Source of the DNA: Zoogloea sp.
GTDB lineage: Bacteria; Pseudomonadota; Gammaproteobacteria; Burkholderiales; Rhodocyclaceae
Direction of reading: 5' to 3'
Assembly: GCA_016703645.1 (NCBI GenBank)
Contig: JADJBR010000004.1
Coordinates: 186,001 to 250,000, forward strand
DNA: 64,000 nucleotides
This document shows positions 47,652-56,261 of the stretch, one piece after another; position 1 is the first letter of the stretch; the number at the start of each line of letters is the position of its first letter. A program made the translations under genes and the position numbers. The notes beneath the pieces are model-generated. The model saw nothing but the letters and a program-made list of their open reading frames with translations. It was not told the origin of the DNA and did no database searches.

Positions 47652-48827
47652 TCAGTGCAGATGCTTGGGCATCTGTTCGGCCTGCTCTTCCGGCAATTCG
47701 GCGTGCACCGCCTCACCCTCGGGGGAGGGATACATGGGCGCGCCGCAGTCGTCGCAGTATTCCATCGGAAACTCGTTGTCGAGCACCAGCATGTCGGTGA
47801 TGCCACAGGCGCGCAGGGTGGCTTCGATTTGACCGAGGGTTTCGCTGCTCTCGTCTTCGGCGCCGAGCAGGGGCCACACCACGCCGTGCACCACCTCGCT
47901 CTGGCCGCTCAGGGTGAAGCCGATGCGGAACTCCTCCACCTGGCGCTCGAAGAAGGGGGCCACCACGGCCCGGACCCCGGCTGCCGGGGTGTCCAGGGTG
48001 GTGCTCAGGAAGGCCACCGAAGCCTGGATGGAATAGGGGCGGGAGGCCTTGTCGGCTTCGCGGCTGGCCGCGAAATAGGCGTTGGGCAGCACCACCTCGA
48101 AGGCGCAGCCGGTGAGCAGCGGAGCCACGCAGGCACCGCCCTGGGCGCGCCATTGCTCCAGGGCCAGGTCGCGGCTGCAGTCCTCTTCCTGCCAGCGGAA
48201 GATGGGGGCGCCCTTGGGCACCACCACTGCGCCCAACAGGTAGCGGTTGTCGGACAGGAACTGGGCGGTTTCCGGCAGGTTGTCGGTCTTGATGTGCAGA
48301 TCGGTGTCCGTTTCGGCGGCCTTGCCCAGGTGGGTGGCGAAATCCGCCGTGGCGCAATAACCCTGGGGAAGCTGGTCGGGGCTGAACAGGAAGTCGGCGA
48401 GGGCCAGCTTCACACCCGTGGCCAGCACATGGGCCTTGAGATGCACCCGCAGGTTGGCCATCACCGCCCCGGAAATGGGCGCAGCCGGAATGCGGTAGCG
48501 CGACCAGGCCATCACTGGTGCGGTGATCAGCAACACGTCGTGCTGGTCGTCGGACTTGAGGGCGCCCTCGGCCCGCGACTCGATCATGTCGGCGAGTTCG
48601 TCATAGGCGTGCACGCTGGATGTGGCGGAGCTGAGATGGTCCAGGGCGGTGGTAAGGGCTTCCTCATCCTCGGACCGCAGCAGGCCGTCCACGGCGTCGG
48701 CCAGGCGCTGGTCCCAGAAGTGATCCTCGGCGCGGCTGCTGGAGTCGGCCAGGCCGTTGGCGAGCCACAGGAGATGTTCGGCGTCGCGCGGCAGTCCTCC
48801 GCGACGCCCGAGTCGGTTGCGTTTCAT
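47652..48827 (-). CDS. DUF2863 family protein
   Basis: A 391-residue cytoplasmic protein of a family largely confined to betaproteobacteria. It begins MKRNRLGRRGGLPRDAEHLL. The C terminus has a CDDCGAPMYPSPEGE metal-binding-like pair and a His/Glu-rich tail ending MPKHLH. No enzymatic motif is visible. It lies between msrB and ppsR on the same strand. Confidence 0.88.
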   Translation of the reverse strand: MKRNRLGRRGGLPRDAEHLLWLANGLADSSSRAEDHFWDQRLADAVDGLLRSEDEEALTTALDHLSSATSSVHAYDELADMIESRAEGALKSDDQHDVLLITAPVMAWSRYRIPAAPISGAVMANLRVHLKAHVLATGVKLALADFLFSPDQLPQGYCATADFATHLGKAAETDTDLHIKTDNLPETAQFLSDNRYLLGAVVVPKGAPIFRWQEEDCSRDLALEQWRAQGGACVAPLLTGCAFEVVLPNAYFAASREADKASRPYSIQASVAFLSTTLDTPAAGVRAVVAPFFERQVEEFRIGFTLSGQSEVVHGVVWPLLGAEDESSETLGQIEATLRACGITDMLVLDNEFPMEYCDDCGAPMYPSPEGEAVHAELPEEQAEQMPKHLH

Positions 48828-48884
48828 CGGGGCTCTCCTTGTTGGTTGGAATTGGACAAGGCAGGCAGGCCGGTGATTCCCGCT

Positions 48885-49709
48885 TCAGTACGAAGCGGGG
48901 TCGAGCCGGACTTCCTGCAGGATGATGGTGGAGATCTCTTCGATGGACTTGGCGGTGGAATCGAGCCACTTGATGCCTTCGCGCTTCATCATGCGCTGGG
49001 CCGCCTCGATCTCCGACAGGCAATTGTCGAGGGAGGCGTAGCGGCTGTTGGGGCGGCGCTCCTGGCGGATCTGGGACAGGCGGTCGGGGCCGATGGTGAG
49101 GCCGAAGAGCTTGCTGCGGTAGCGGGTCAGCTCGACCGGCAGCTTGTTGCGCTCGAAGTCTTCGGGAATCAGCGGGTAGTTGGCCGCCTTGATGCCGAAC
49201 TGCATGGCCAGGTACAGGCTGGTGGGCGTCTTGCCGGAGCGGCTCACACCCACCAGGATCACGTCGGCCTCTTCGAGGTCGGCATGGGAAACGCCGTCAT
49301 CGTGGGCCAGGGTGAAGTTGATGGCCTCGATGCGCCGCTTGTAGTCCTGGCTTTCGGCAATGCCGTGGAAGCGCCCGGCCGTGTGGGTGGAGCGCTGGCC
49401 CAGCTCGCTTTCGAGGGGTTCGATGAACTTCTCGAACAGATCCAGGAAGAGGGCGTCGGCCTCGCGCAGGGCCGCCACGGCCAGGGGGTCCACCAGCGTG
49501 TTGAAGACGATGGGCCGGGTTCCGCTCTCGACGGCGGCATCCTTGATGCGCAGCGCGCAATCGTGGGCCTTGTCGGGGGTGTCCACGAAGGGCAGGCGGT
49601 GGTGGCGGAAGCGGGTTTCCGGAAACTGGGCAAGAAGACTGTGACCAAGGGTCTCGGCGGTGATGCCAGTGCCGTCGGAGATGAAGAAAACGGGGCGGGT
49701 CTGGGTCAT
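48885..49709 (-). CDS. ppsR: Phosphoenolpyruvate synthase regulatory protein (kinase/pyrophosphorylase)
   Basis: A bifunctional DUF299 enzyme that inactivates PEP synthase by ADP-dependent phosphorylation and reactivates it by pyrophosphate-producing dephosphorylation. The 274 residues begin [20 protein letters not shown] and have the P-loop [14 protein letters not shown] near residue 153. It is divergent from ppsA, its target, as is usual. Confidence 0.97.
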   Translation of the reverse strand: MTQTRPVFFISDGTGITAETLGHSLLAQFPETRFRHHRLPFVDTPDKAHDCALRIKDAAVESGTRPIVFNTLVDPLAVAALREADALFLDLFEKFIEPLESELGQRSTHTAGRFHGIAESQDYKRRIEAINFTLAHDDGVSHADLEEADVILVGVSRSGKTPTSLYLAMQFGIKAANYPLIPEDFERNKLPVELTRYRSKLFGLTIGPDRLSQIRQERRPNSRYASLDNCLSEIEAAQRMMKREGIKWLDSTAKSIEEISTIILQEVRLDPASY

Positions 49710-49991
49710 GGAAGTGCCAACAGGGGAAAGGACATGAGCGCCGCCCCCAAGCAGCAGGGCCGACGTCGCATCTTATCCCATTCCGGCGATGAGGCCGCCA
49801 ACAGGCAGGCTGGCCTCACCCGGCGAACCCGCCCGGCAGCGCGTCCGTGATCGAATCGGCAGGCCCCGAAAAGCCGGGCGCGTTAGGATAAACCCTGCAT
49901 GCGGCAGGGCAGCAAACGCCTTACAATACGCCCGACAAAAATAATCTGACACCGCTTTTAACTTTTCCCTTTTCTCCCAGGAAGATCCTCC
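49710..49991. other. Divergent ppsR/ppsA promoter region
   Basis: A 282-bp intergenic region. The last 100 bases before ppsA are pyrimidine- and A-rich compared with the surroundings. TACAAT at 49922-49927 is a plausible -10 element without a clear -35; TAATCT at 49942-49947 is an alternative. AGGAAGATCC precedes the ppsA ATG. Confidence 0.45.
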
Positions 49992-52361
49992 ATGTCCCGT
50001 AACGTCATTCCCTTCCAAGAGCTTCGCATGTCCGATGTGGAGCAGGTTGGCGGAAAGAACGCCTCGCTCGGCGAAATGATCAGCCAGCTACCCGCCAGCG
50101 TGCGTGTGCCCGGCGGCTTCGCCACCACGGCCGATGCCTACCGCGAGTTCCTTGCCTACCAGGGCCTGGCCGAGCGCATCAGCGGCGCCCTGGCGACCCT
50201 CGACGTGGATGACGTGGTGGCCCTGGCCCGCACCGGCGCCCAGATCCGCCAGTGGATCGTGGACACCCCCTTCCCGCCGGCCCTCGAAGCCGACATCAAG
50301 GCCGCCTACGAGAAGCTCACCGCCGAAGGCGACGGCAGCTTCGCCGTGCGCTCCTCCGCCACCGCCGAAGACCTGCCCGACGCCTCCTTCGCCGGCCAGC
50401 AGGAGTCCTTCCTGAACATCCACGGCTACGAGAACATCCTCCACGCCATCAAGGAAGTGTTCGCGTCCCTGTACAACGACCGCGCCATCGCCTACCGGGT
50501 GCACAAGGGCTTCACCCACGCTGAAGTCGCCCTGTCCGCCGGCGTGCAGCGCATGGTCCGCTCCGACATCGGCGCCTCCGGCGTGATGTTCACCATGGAT
50601 ACCGAATCCGGCTTCGACGGCGTGGTCTTCATCACCGCCTCCTACGGCCTCGGCGAAACCGTGGTGCAGGGCGCCGTGAACCCCGACGAGTTCTACGTGC
50701 ACAAGGCCACCCTGGCCCAGGGCAAGCCCGCCGTGATCCGCCGCAACCTGGGCTCCAAGCTCATCAAGATGGTCTTTGCCGAGAAGAAGGAAGCCGGCAA
50801 GTCCACCCGCACCATCGATGTGGCCGAAGCCGAGCGCAATGTGTACTCCCTCACCGACGCCGACGTGCTCGAGCTGGGCCGCTACGCCCTGGTCATCGAA
50901 CAGCACTACGGCCGCCCCATGGACATCGAGTGGGGCAAGAGCGGCGACGACGGCAAGCTCTACATCCTCCAGGCCCGCCCGGAAACCGTGAAGAGCCAGC
51001 AGACCGGCCACGTGATGGAGAAGTACCGCCTCAAGCAGTACGGCAAGTCCCTCACCCACGGCCGCGCCATCGGCCAGAAGATCGGTGCCGGCCAGGTCCG
51101 CGTCGTCAAGGACGCCTCCGAGATGGACCGCGTCAAGGCCGGCGACGTGCTCGTCACCGACATGACCGACCCCAACTGGGAACCGGTGATGAAGCGCGCC
51201 TCCGCCATCGTCACCAACCGGGGTGGCCGCACCTGCCACGCCGCGATCATCGCCCGTGAGCTGGGCATCCCCGCCATCGTCGGCTGCGGCAACGCCACCG
51301 AAGTGCTGGAAGAAAACGACGAAGTCACCGTGTCCTGCGCCGAAGGCGACACCGGCTACGTGTACCGCGGCAAGCTGGACTTCGAGATCGTCACCACCGA
51401 CATGGGCAACCTGCCCGACATCCCGGTGAAGATCATGATGAACGTGGGCAACCCGGAGCTCGCCTTCGAATTTGCCCAGATCCCCAACGGCGGCGTCGGT
51501 CTGGCCCGTCTGGAGTTCGTCATCAACAACATGATCGGCATCCACCCCAAGGCCATCCTCGAGATCGGCCAGGTGCCGGCCAGCCTGCGCGCCGAGATCA
51601 CCCGCCGCTCCCGCGGCTACGCCACCCCCAAGCAGTTCTTCATCGAGAAGCTGGTGGAAGGTGTCGCCACCATCGCCGCGGCCTTCTACCCGAAGCCCGT
51701 GATCGTGCGCCTGTCCGACTTCAAGTCCAACGAATACCGCAAGCTGCTGGGCGGCGAGATCTACGAGCCGGAAGAAGAAAACCCCATGCTGGGCTTCCGC
51801 GGCGCCTCCCGCTACATCTCCCACAGCTTCCGTGACTGCTTCGAACTCGAATGCGCCGCCATGAAGAAGGTGCGCAACGAGCTGGGCCTCACCAACGTGC
51901 AGCTGATGGTGCCCTTCGTGCGCAACCTGGACGAAGCCAAGGGCGTGGTCGACCTGCTGGCCGAGCACGGCCTCAAGCAGGGCGAGAACGAGCTCAAGCT
52001 CATCATGATGTGCGAGATCCCCTCCAACGCCCTGCTGGCCGAGCAGTTCCTGGAGCACTTCGACGGCTTCTCCATCGGCTCCAACGACCTGACCCAGCTC
52101 ACCCTGGGCCTGGACCGCGACTCCGGCCTGGTGGCCCACGCCTTCGACGAACGCGACCCGGCCGTGAAGATGCTGCTGTCCATGGCCATCAGCGGCGCCA
52201 ACAAGCTGGGCAAGTACGTGGGCATCTGCGGCCAGGGCCCCTCCGACCACGCCGACTTCGCCGAATGGCTGATGGACGAAGGCATCCAGACCATCTCCCT
52301 CAACCCGGATACCGTGGTGGATACCTGGCTGAAGCTGGCGGCGCACAGCAAGGGCGAGTGA
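49992..52361 (+). CDS. ppsA: Phosphoenolpyruvate synthase
   Basis: It makes PEP from pyruvate and ATP for gluconeogenesis. The 789 residues contain an N-terminal ATP-grasp domain, the swivelling domain with phospho-accepting His near residue 417 in [17 protein letters not shown], and a TIM-barrel PEP domain with the catalytic Cys in [13 protein letters not shown]. The Thr two residues before the His is the probable target of PpsR. Codon usage is strongly C/G-biased, suggesting high expression. A strong terminator follows. Confidence 0.98.
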   Translation: MSRNVIPFQELRMSDVEQVGGKNASLGEMISQLPASVRVPGGFATTADAYREFLAYQGLAERISGALATLDVDDVVALARTGAQIRQWIVDTPFPPALEADIKAAYEKLTAEGDGSFAVRSSATAEDLPDASFAGQQESFLNIHGYENILHAIKEVFASLYNDRAIAYRVHKGFTHAEVALSAGVQRMVRSDIGASGVMFTMDTESGFDGVVFITASYGLGETVVQGAVNPDEFYVHKATLAQGKPAVIRRNLGSKLIKMVFAEKKEAGKSTRTIDVAEAERNVYSLTDADVLELGRYALVIEQHYGRPMDIEWGKSGDDGKLYILQARPETVKSQQTGHVMEKYRLKQYGKSLTHGRAIGQKIGAGQVRVVKDASEMDRVKAGDVLVTDMTDPNWEPVMKRASAIVTNRGGRTCHAAIIARELGIPAIVGCGNATEVLEENDEVTVSCAEGDTGYVYRGKLDFEIVTTDMGNLPDIPVKIMMNVGNPELAFEFAQIPNGGVGLARLEFVINNMIGIHPKAILEIGQVPASLRAEITRRSRGYATPKQFFIEKLVEGVATIAAAFYPKPVIVRLSDFKSNEYRKLLGGEIYEPEEENPMLGFRGASRYISHSFRDCFELECAAMKKVRNELGLTNVQLMVPFVRNLDEAKGVVDLLAEHGLKQGENELKLIMMCEIPSNALLAEQFLEHFDGFSIGSNDLTQLTLGLDRDSGLVAHAFDERDPAVKMLLSMAISGANKLGKYVGICGQGPSDHADFAEWLMDEGIQTISLNPDTVVDTWLKLAAHSKGE

Positions 52362-52391
52362 TCCCGCACCTGCGCTGAGTAGCAAACAAGG

Positions 52392-52419
52392 CCGGCCCGT
52401 CGAAAGACGGGCCGGTTTT
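52392..52419 (+). terminator. Rho-independent terminator after ppsA
   Basis: CCGGCCCGTC and GACGGGCCGG form a perfect ten-base-pair stem with a GAAA loop, followed by TTTTGTTTT. It isolates ppsA from the DGR target gene downstream. Confidence 0.92.
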
Positions 52420-52500
52420 GTTTTGGGGCCTGGCGGAGTGGATGCCGGGGGGCTTTCTGGCATAGTCTGTGCCGTCGTCATTGTTGATCTTGCCGCCGCC

Positions 52501-54441
52501 ATGTCACCCCGCAAGCCCCGCAAACAGGTCTACGTTTCGTCCACCTTTTCCGATCTGGAGCAGCACCGGGCTTACCTGAAGCTCGCACTGGAGAAGGCTG
52601 GCTACGACGTGGAGTGCATGGAGCGCTACCCCGCCTTCGATACGCGCCCGGCCGACAAATGCCTGGCCGACGTGGCCGCCTGCGATGTGTATGTGGTGCT
52701 GGTGGCCCTGCGCTACGGCCACATCCCCGCTGAAGACAACCCGGCTGGCAAGTCGATCACCGAGATGGAGTACGACAAGGCGGTTGAAACGACACGCCCG
52801 AAGCTCGCCTTCATGCTCGACATCGACATCGACGACGAAAGCTTCGGCTGGCCGCGCAAGCGCTGGGACGAGGACTGGCAGGACGCCAACTCAAACATCG
52901 CCCGTTTCCGCGAGCGGGTAGGCAAGGAACTCGGCCGGGCGCTCTTTACCACCCGGGAAAGTCTTGCCACCGCGGTCCTGCAAGCCCTGCGCCAGCAGGA
53001 AATTGCGGAGATGCCCGCCGGAGAGCGCGACCACGCCCAGATCCGCGAGGCCTACCTCGATTGGCTTCGACAGAGCTGCAACAGCGTTGAACTATTGGGG
53101 TTGGACCTCGGACAGTCAGCGGACATCGACCTGGAGCACGTCTATGTGCCGGCCGTCACTGATCGGGACGTGTCGGCAGCGCCGCACGCAATGGAGTCCG
53201 CCAAGAAAGGGCCTTTCCTCCTGCTTGAGGCCCTGGGCCACAGCCCGCTCTACGTGCCCGGCCATGCGGGCTCCGGCAAGTCCACCTTCTGCCGCTGGGT
53301 GGCCCGGGTGGTGGCCGAAGGGCAGGTGCCGGACCACCGGGGCTTTCCTGTTCCTGATGACATGGCGGCTTTCCGCGAGACACTGCCTGCACGGCTCGTC
53401 GGCAAGCTGCCCATCCTGTGCCGTCTGCGGGATTGGGCGAGCTACCCCGAACTGCTGACAGGCAAGGGGTGGACCCGCGCGCGCCTGGAGAGCAGCCTCT
53501 CCGGCTGGCTGGACAAGACCACGCCAGGGGGGTTCACCGGCAGTGCATTCCTGAAGGAACTCTCCGCTGGCAATTGCCTGCTGATCCTGGACGGGGTGGA
53601 CGAGGTGCCGGAGCGTATTCGCGATCAATTCGGCATGGATCATTGGCCCCAGGACAACCTGATGGTCGGCCTCGCCGATGCCATGCCCGTGTGGCGAGCG
53701 GCGGGAAACTGGCTGCTCCTGACCAGCCGGCCCGCCAACGGGCCTTCCGCCGAGCAGCAGCGCAGCCTTGGCCTCCAGACCGCAGAGATCGCTGAACTGC
53801 CCACTGAGTTGCAGGCGCTCTTTGTACGCCGCTGGTTTGAGGTGGTGCAGCCTGCCAGGGCCGAGGCGCTTTCCGACGGTCTCTGGCGTGAGATGGACGC
53901 GGTGGGACAGATAGGGGTGATCCGCGGCAACCCCATGCTGCTTGCCGCCCTCTGCGCAATCTATGCCCATGGCGCGCGCCTTCCCCGGGACGTTCTGACC
54001 CTTTACGACACGGTGATCCAGCAGGTGCTGTGCAAGCGCTTCAAGGCGGATCACGAGACGGCCCGGCACCGCCTTGCCGCCATTGCCTTTGGCATGCATG
54101 GTCATGGTGATGGAGCGACACCCGCAGCCGAGGTGAGCGAGGATCAGCTCGACCGCATCCTTGCCCGATTCACCGGCAAGGACCTTGCCACCGACGATGG
54201 TTTCAACGCGGTGCAGGAGATTCGTCAGGGCTTGCTGGAGCGCTCCGGCCTGTTGCTTTCCCGTGGTGGTGCGGCGTGTTGTCTTCTACCACCTGAGCTT
54301 CCAGGAATTTCTTGCCGCGGAGTGGCTCAATCGACGCTCTCCCTCCCTTGGTGCAGTGCTGCAGAAGTACACACCCATGCCCGCCTGGCGGCTCACCTTG
54401 CGTTTCCTTTCCGGATTTCTCGCCCGGCGCGGGGAGAGTGA
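52501..54441 (+). CDS. DGR target 1, N-terminal part: DUF4062-NACHT NTPase (frameshifted)
   Basis: From MSPRKPRKQVYVSSTFSDLE the frame encodes a DUF4062 domain (residues 9-95), a linker, then a NACHT-type STAND NTPase with Walker A GHAGSGKST near residue 256 and Walker B LLILDGVDEVPE near 360. These are features of immune-type receptors that oligomerise on ligand recognition. Near 54262-54285 homology jumps from this frame ([13 protein letters not shown]) to the +1 frame ([17 protein letters not shown]). The tail from there to the stop at 54441 is nonsense. The intact gene would run to 55450. The shift may be genuine decay or a sequencing error; no homopolymer lies at the site. Confidence 0.85.
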   Translation: MSPRKPRKQVYVSSTFSDLEQHRAYLKLALEKAGYDVECMERYPAFDTRPADKCLADVAACDVYVVLVALRYGHIPAEDNPAGKSITEMEYDKAVETTRPKLAFMLDIDIDDESFGWPRKRWDEDWQDANSNIARFRERVGKELGRALFTTRESLATAVLQALRQQEIAEMPAGERDHAQIREAYLDWLRQSCNSVELLGLDLGQSADIDLEHVYVPAVTDRDVSAAPHAMESAKKGPFLLLEALGHSPLYVPGHAGSGKSTFCRWVARVVAEGQVPDHRGFPVPDDMAAFRETLPARLVGKLPILCRLRDWASYPELLTGKGWTRARLESSLSGWLDKTTPGGFTGSAFLKELSAGNCLLILDGVDEVPERIRDQFGMDHWPQDNLMVGLADAMPVWRAAGNWLLLTSRPANGPSAEQQRSLGLQTAEIAELPTELQALFVRRWFEVVQPARAEALSDGLWREMDAVGQIGVIRGNPMLLAALCAIYAHGARLPRDVLTLYDTVIQQVLCKRFKADHETARHRLAAIAFGMHGHGDGATPAAEVSEDQLDRILARFTGKDLATDDGFNAVQEIRQGLLERSGLLLSRGGAACCLLPPELPGISCRGVAQSTLSLPWCSAAEVHTHARLAAHLAFPFRISRPARGE

Positions 54442-55450
54442 GGCCGTGGCCGCGTGGCGGCAACTCCTGCCATCGCTTGATCCGCCTGCGCTGCAATGCA
54501 ATTCGGCAGCGGCCCTGGTGCTGGCTGATGGTCTTGAGGTGGCCGATCGTGTTGGCCGTGCAGGACCGCACCCGTGGAGTCTCGACACGTTCAAGACGCC
54601 TTTGAAGGCTGCGTGTGAGTTTGCGCGGGATCGGCTCGACCCCCCGATCAGAGCCGAGCTGTGGCAATCCCTGGGGCGGCTAGGCTGGGATGATCGCCCT
54701 GGCGTGGGCCTGCGCGATGGCGTGCCGGACATCGTTTGGCAGGACTGCGAAGCGGGGGACTTTCTGTATGGAGACCCCGGTGAGAAGCGCATGCTGAAAA
54801 CGCCTTTCCGCATCGCCCGCTACCCCGTCACCCACCGCCAGTTCCAGGCCTTCATTGACGCCGGGGGCTATGGACAGGATGAATGGTGGGCTGGCTTGGC
54901 AGAACGACCCGAGGCGATCCCGGCGCAGTGGTCCGAGCCCAATGCCCCCCGCGAGACAGTCTCCTGGTATGAAGCGACAGCCTTCTGCCGTTGGTTGGAT
55001 GTGCAGTTCAAAACAGCAGGGCTGCTCCCGGAAGGCTGGCGGGTGAGCCTGCCGACCGAAGAACAGTGGGAGCGGGCGGGGCGGGGCACCGATGGCCGGA
55101 AATATCCCTGGGAAGGGGAATTCCGCTCGGGGCTTGCCAACATCGACGAAACCTTGGGTGACGTCGGCCCCTGCAACCTCGGCCGCACTTCTCCGGTTGG
55201 AATCTACCCCGACGGGCAGGCGCCGAGCGGTGCGCTGGACATGGCGGGCAATGTCTGGGAGTGGTGCCGCAATGAGTACGAGCAGCCGGAGAGGTGTGGT
55301 GACGTGGGAGACAGCTCGCGGGTGGTGCGTGGCGGTTCCTGGGTCAGCCTCTCCGGCAGCTGCCGTGCCGCCTTCCGCGACTGGTTCTCCCCCGGCCTCC
55401 GCAACTTCAATCTGGGTTTTCGGGTGTGTTGCGCGCCCCCCATCGATTGA
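54263..55450 (+). CDS. DGR target 1, C-terminal part: helical region and formylglycine-enzyme-fold ligand domain ending in VR1
   Basis: Continuation of the NACHT receptor in the +1 frame. It resumes at [20 protein letters not shown] (the end of the NACHT module), passes through a helical region, and ends in a C-type-lectin/FGE-sulfatase fold ([18 protein letters not shown], then [13 protein letters not shown] and [15 protein letters not shown]). The last 45 residues ([20 protein letters not shown] to the end) are the variable region. This fold displays diversified residues on a stable scaffold in known DGR proteins. Alone, the segment has only GTG codons without a ribosome site, so it is probably not an independent gene. 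Confidence 0.82.
   Translation: MVVRRVVFYHLSFQEFLAAEWLNRRSPSLGAVLQKYTPMPAWRLTLRFLSGFLARRGESEAVAAWRQLLPSLDPPALQCNSAAALVLADGLEVADRVGRAGPHPWSLDTFKTPLKAACEFARDRLDPPIRAELWQSLGRLGWDDRPGVGLRDGVPDIVWQDCEAGDFLYGDPGEKRMLKTPFRIARYPVTHRQFQAFIDAGGYGQDEWWAGLAERPEAIPAQWSEPNAPRETVSWYEATAFCRWLDVQFKTAGLLPEGWRVSLPTEEQWERAGRGTDGRKYPWEGEFRSGLANIDETLGDVGPCNLGRTSPVGIYPDGQAPSGALDMAGNVWEWCRNEYEQPERCGDVGDSSRVVRGGSWVSLSGSCRAAFRDWFSPGLRNFNLGFRVCCAPPID
55314..55446 (+). repeat. DGR variable repeat 1 (VR1)
   Basis: Aligns without gaps to the template repeat at an offset of 303 bases. Over the diversified core, 17 of the 24 template adenines are replaced (to G, C or T) and no other base differs. The 3' part around CTGGGTTTTCGGGTGTGTTG is identical to the template, as expected of an initiation region. 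Two further differences lie beyond it (55433 and 55440). It encodes the end of target 1. Confidence 0.95.
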
Positions 55451-55522
55451 GCCTCTGACCTCTGAATCGCTGATCTCTGTTCTCTGGGTCTGGAGGGGCC
55501 ATTCCGGCGCGCGCAGCGCGCC
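55451..55522 (+). repeat. VR1 3' flank: inverted repeat arm with GC hairpin
   Basis: Directly after the target 1 stop. GCCTCTGACCTCTGAATCGC and the following 30 bases to GGAGGGGCC are identical to the minus-strand sequence after target 2 (56212-56261). Then come GGCGCGC-GCA-GCGCGCC at 55506-55522, repeated at 56190-56206. Hairpins just downstream of VRs promote retrohoming in studied DGRs; that role here is inferred. Confidence 0.88.
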
Positions 55523-55616
55523 GCCGAAATTGCCCGTTTTCAACCCAATCTTGCGATTCCCCCGGCCGGCTTCCATACTCGGAAAGCCGGCATTTGCCGG
55601 TGGGGCAGTCTGCGGC

Positions 55617-55749
55617 GCTCGCGGGTGGTGCGTGGCGGTTCCTGGATCAACAACTCCGACAACTGCCGTGCCGCCTACCGCAACAGGAACACCCCCGACA
55701 ACCGCAACAACAATCTGGGTTTTCGGGTGTGTTGCTCGCCCCACATCGA
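55617..55749 (+). repeat. DGR template repeat (TR)
   Basis: A non-coding copy of the VR with adenine-rich codons: a run of AAC/GAC/ACC codons at 55646-55713 (24 adenines), so mutagenesis at A would vary mainly Asn codons. If translated it would read [20 protein letters not shown], which mirrors the target C termini. It lies between target 1 and the reverse transcriptase remnant in the same orientation, the classical order VR-TR-RT. No accessory (avd) gene was found. Confidence 0.93.
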
Positions 55750-55796
55750 CCCCTTCCCCGTGGGCGCCGTGCCGCCATGCATGGCCGGACGCCGGG

Positions 55797-56183
55797 CTAT
55801 TGACGGTGTTTGCAGTATTGCCCGCTGATCACGGTTGGCGGGCCGAGCTGCGGGGACGATTGATGGCGCAGACCCGTCCCGTCCGCACGGAGGGCAGCAG
55901 GCTTGCCCATGCCGTCGGGCCGGCCCAGGTGACGCCGGTGGTGGCGGGCATTCCGTGGCTGGGCTTTGTGGTCTATCCCGACCGTCGTCTGGTGAAGGCA
56001 CGTAAGGTGCGCCGCAGCACCCGTCATCTGGCCGCCCGGCTGGATGACTATGAGGCGGGGCGCATCGGCTTTGGCGAGTTCGATGCAAGCGTGCAGGGCT
56101 GGATCAATCATGTGCGGTACGCCGACACCTGGGGCCTGCAGGAGCATGTGTTGGGGAGCCTGCTCTTCATGCGGCGGCCGTAG
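55797..56183 (+). pseudogene. DGR reverse transcriptase, C-terminal remnant
   Basis: Only the thumb and C-terminal region survives: a stretch resembling the segment just after the YxDD box ([19 protein letters not shown]), then [20 protein letters not shown] and [16 protein letters not shown] with the final helix. These are typical of DGR reverse transcriptases. The fingers and palm, including the YxDD catalytic box, are missing; the remnant begins about 47 bases after the template repeat. No start codon with a ribosome site is evident. A deletion joining the TR to the end of the gene is the simplest explanation. Confidence 0.8.
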
Positions 56184-56189
56184 ACGCGC

Positions 56190-56261
56190 GGCGCGCTGCG
56201 CGCGCCGAAAAGGCCCCTCCAGACCCAGAGAACAGAGATCAGCGATTCAGAGGTCAGAGGC
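56190..56261 (-). repeat. VR2 3' flank: inverted repeat arm with GC hairpin
   Basis: The minus-strand counterpart of 55451-55522, directly after the target 2 stop. The hairpin GGCGCGC-TGC-GCGCGCC (plus-strand reading) is at 56190-56206. It starts seven bases after the stop of the reverse transcriptase remnant. Confidence 0.88.

Noticed and set aside
50088..52523. An 811-codon open frame antisense to ppsA
   Set aside because: It spans a gene with extreme C/G third-position bias, which removes stop codons on the opposite strand. The protein is low-complexity (Gly/Val/His-rich) and matches nothing, while the sense strand is full-length PpsA.
55204..55750. Repeated adjacent RGGSW-type sequences as tandem gene duplication
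   Set aside because: The second copy has no fold upstream of it and differs only at adenines, so it is the DGR template and not a duplicated gene end.
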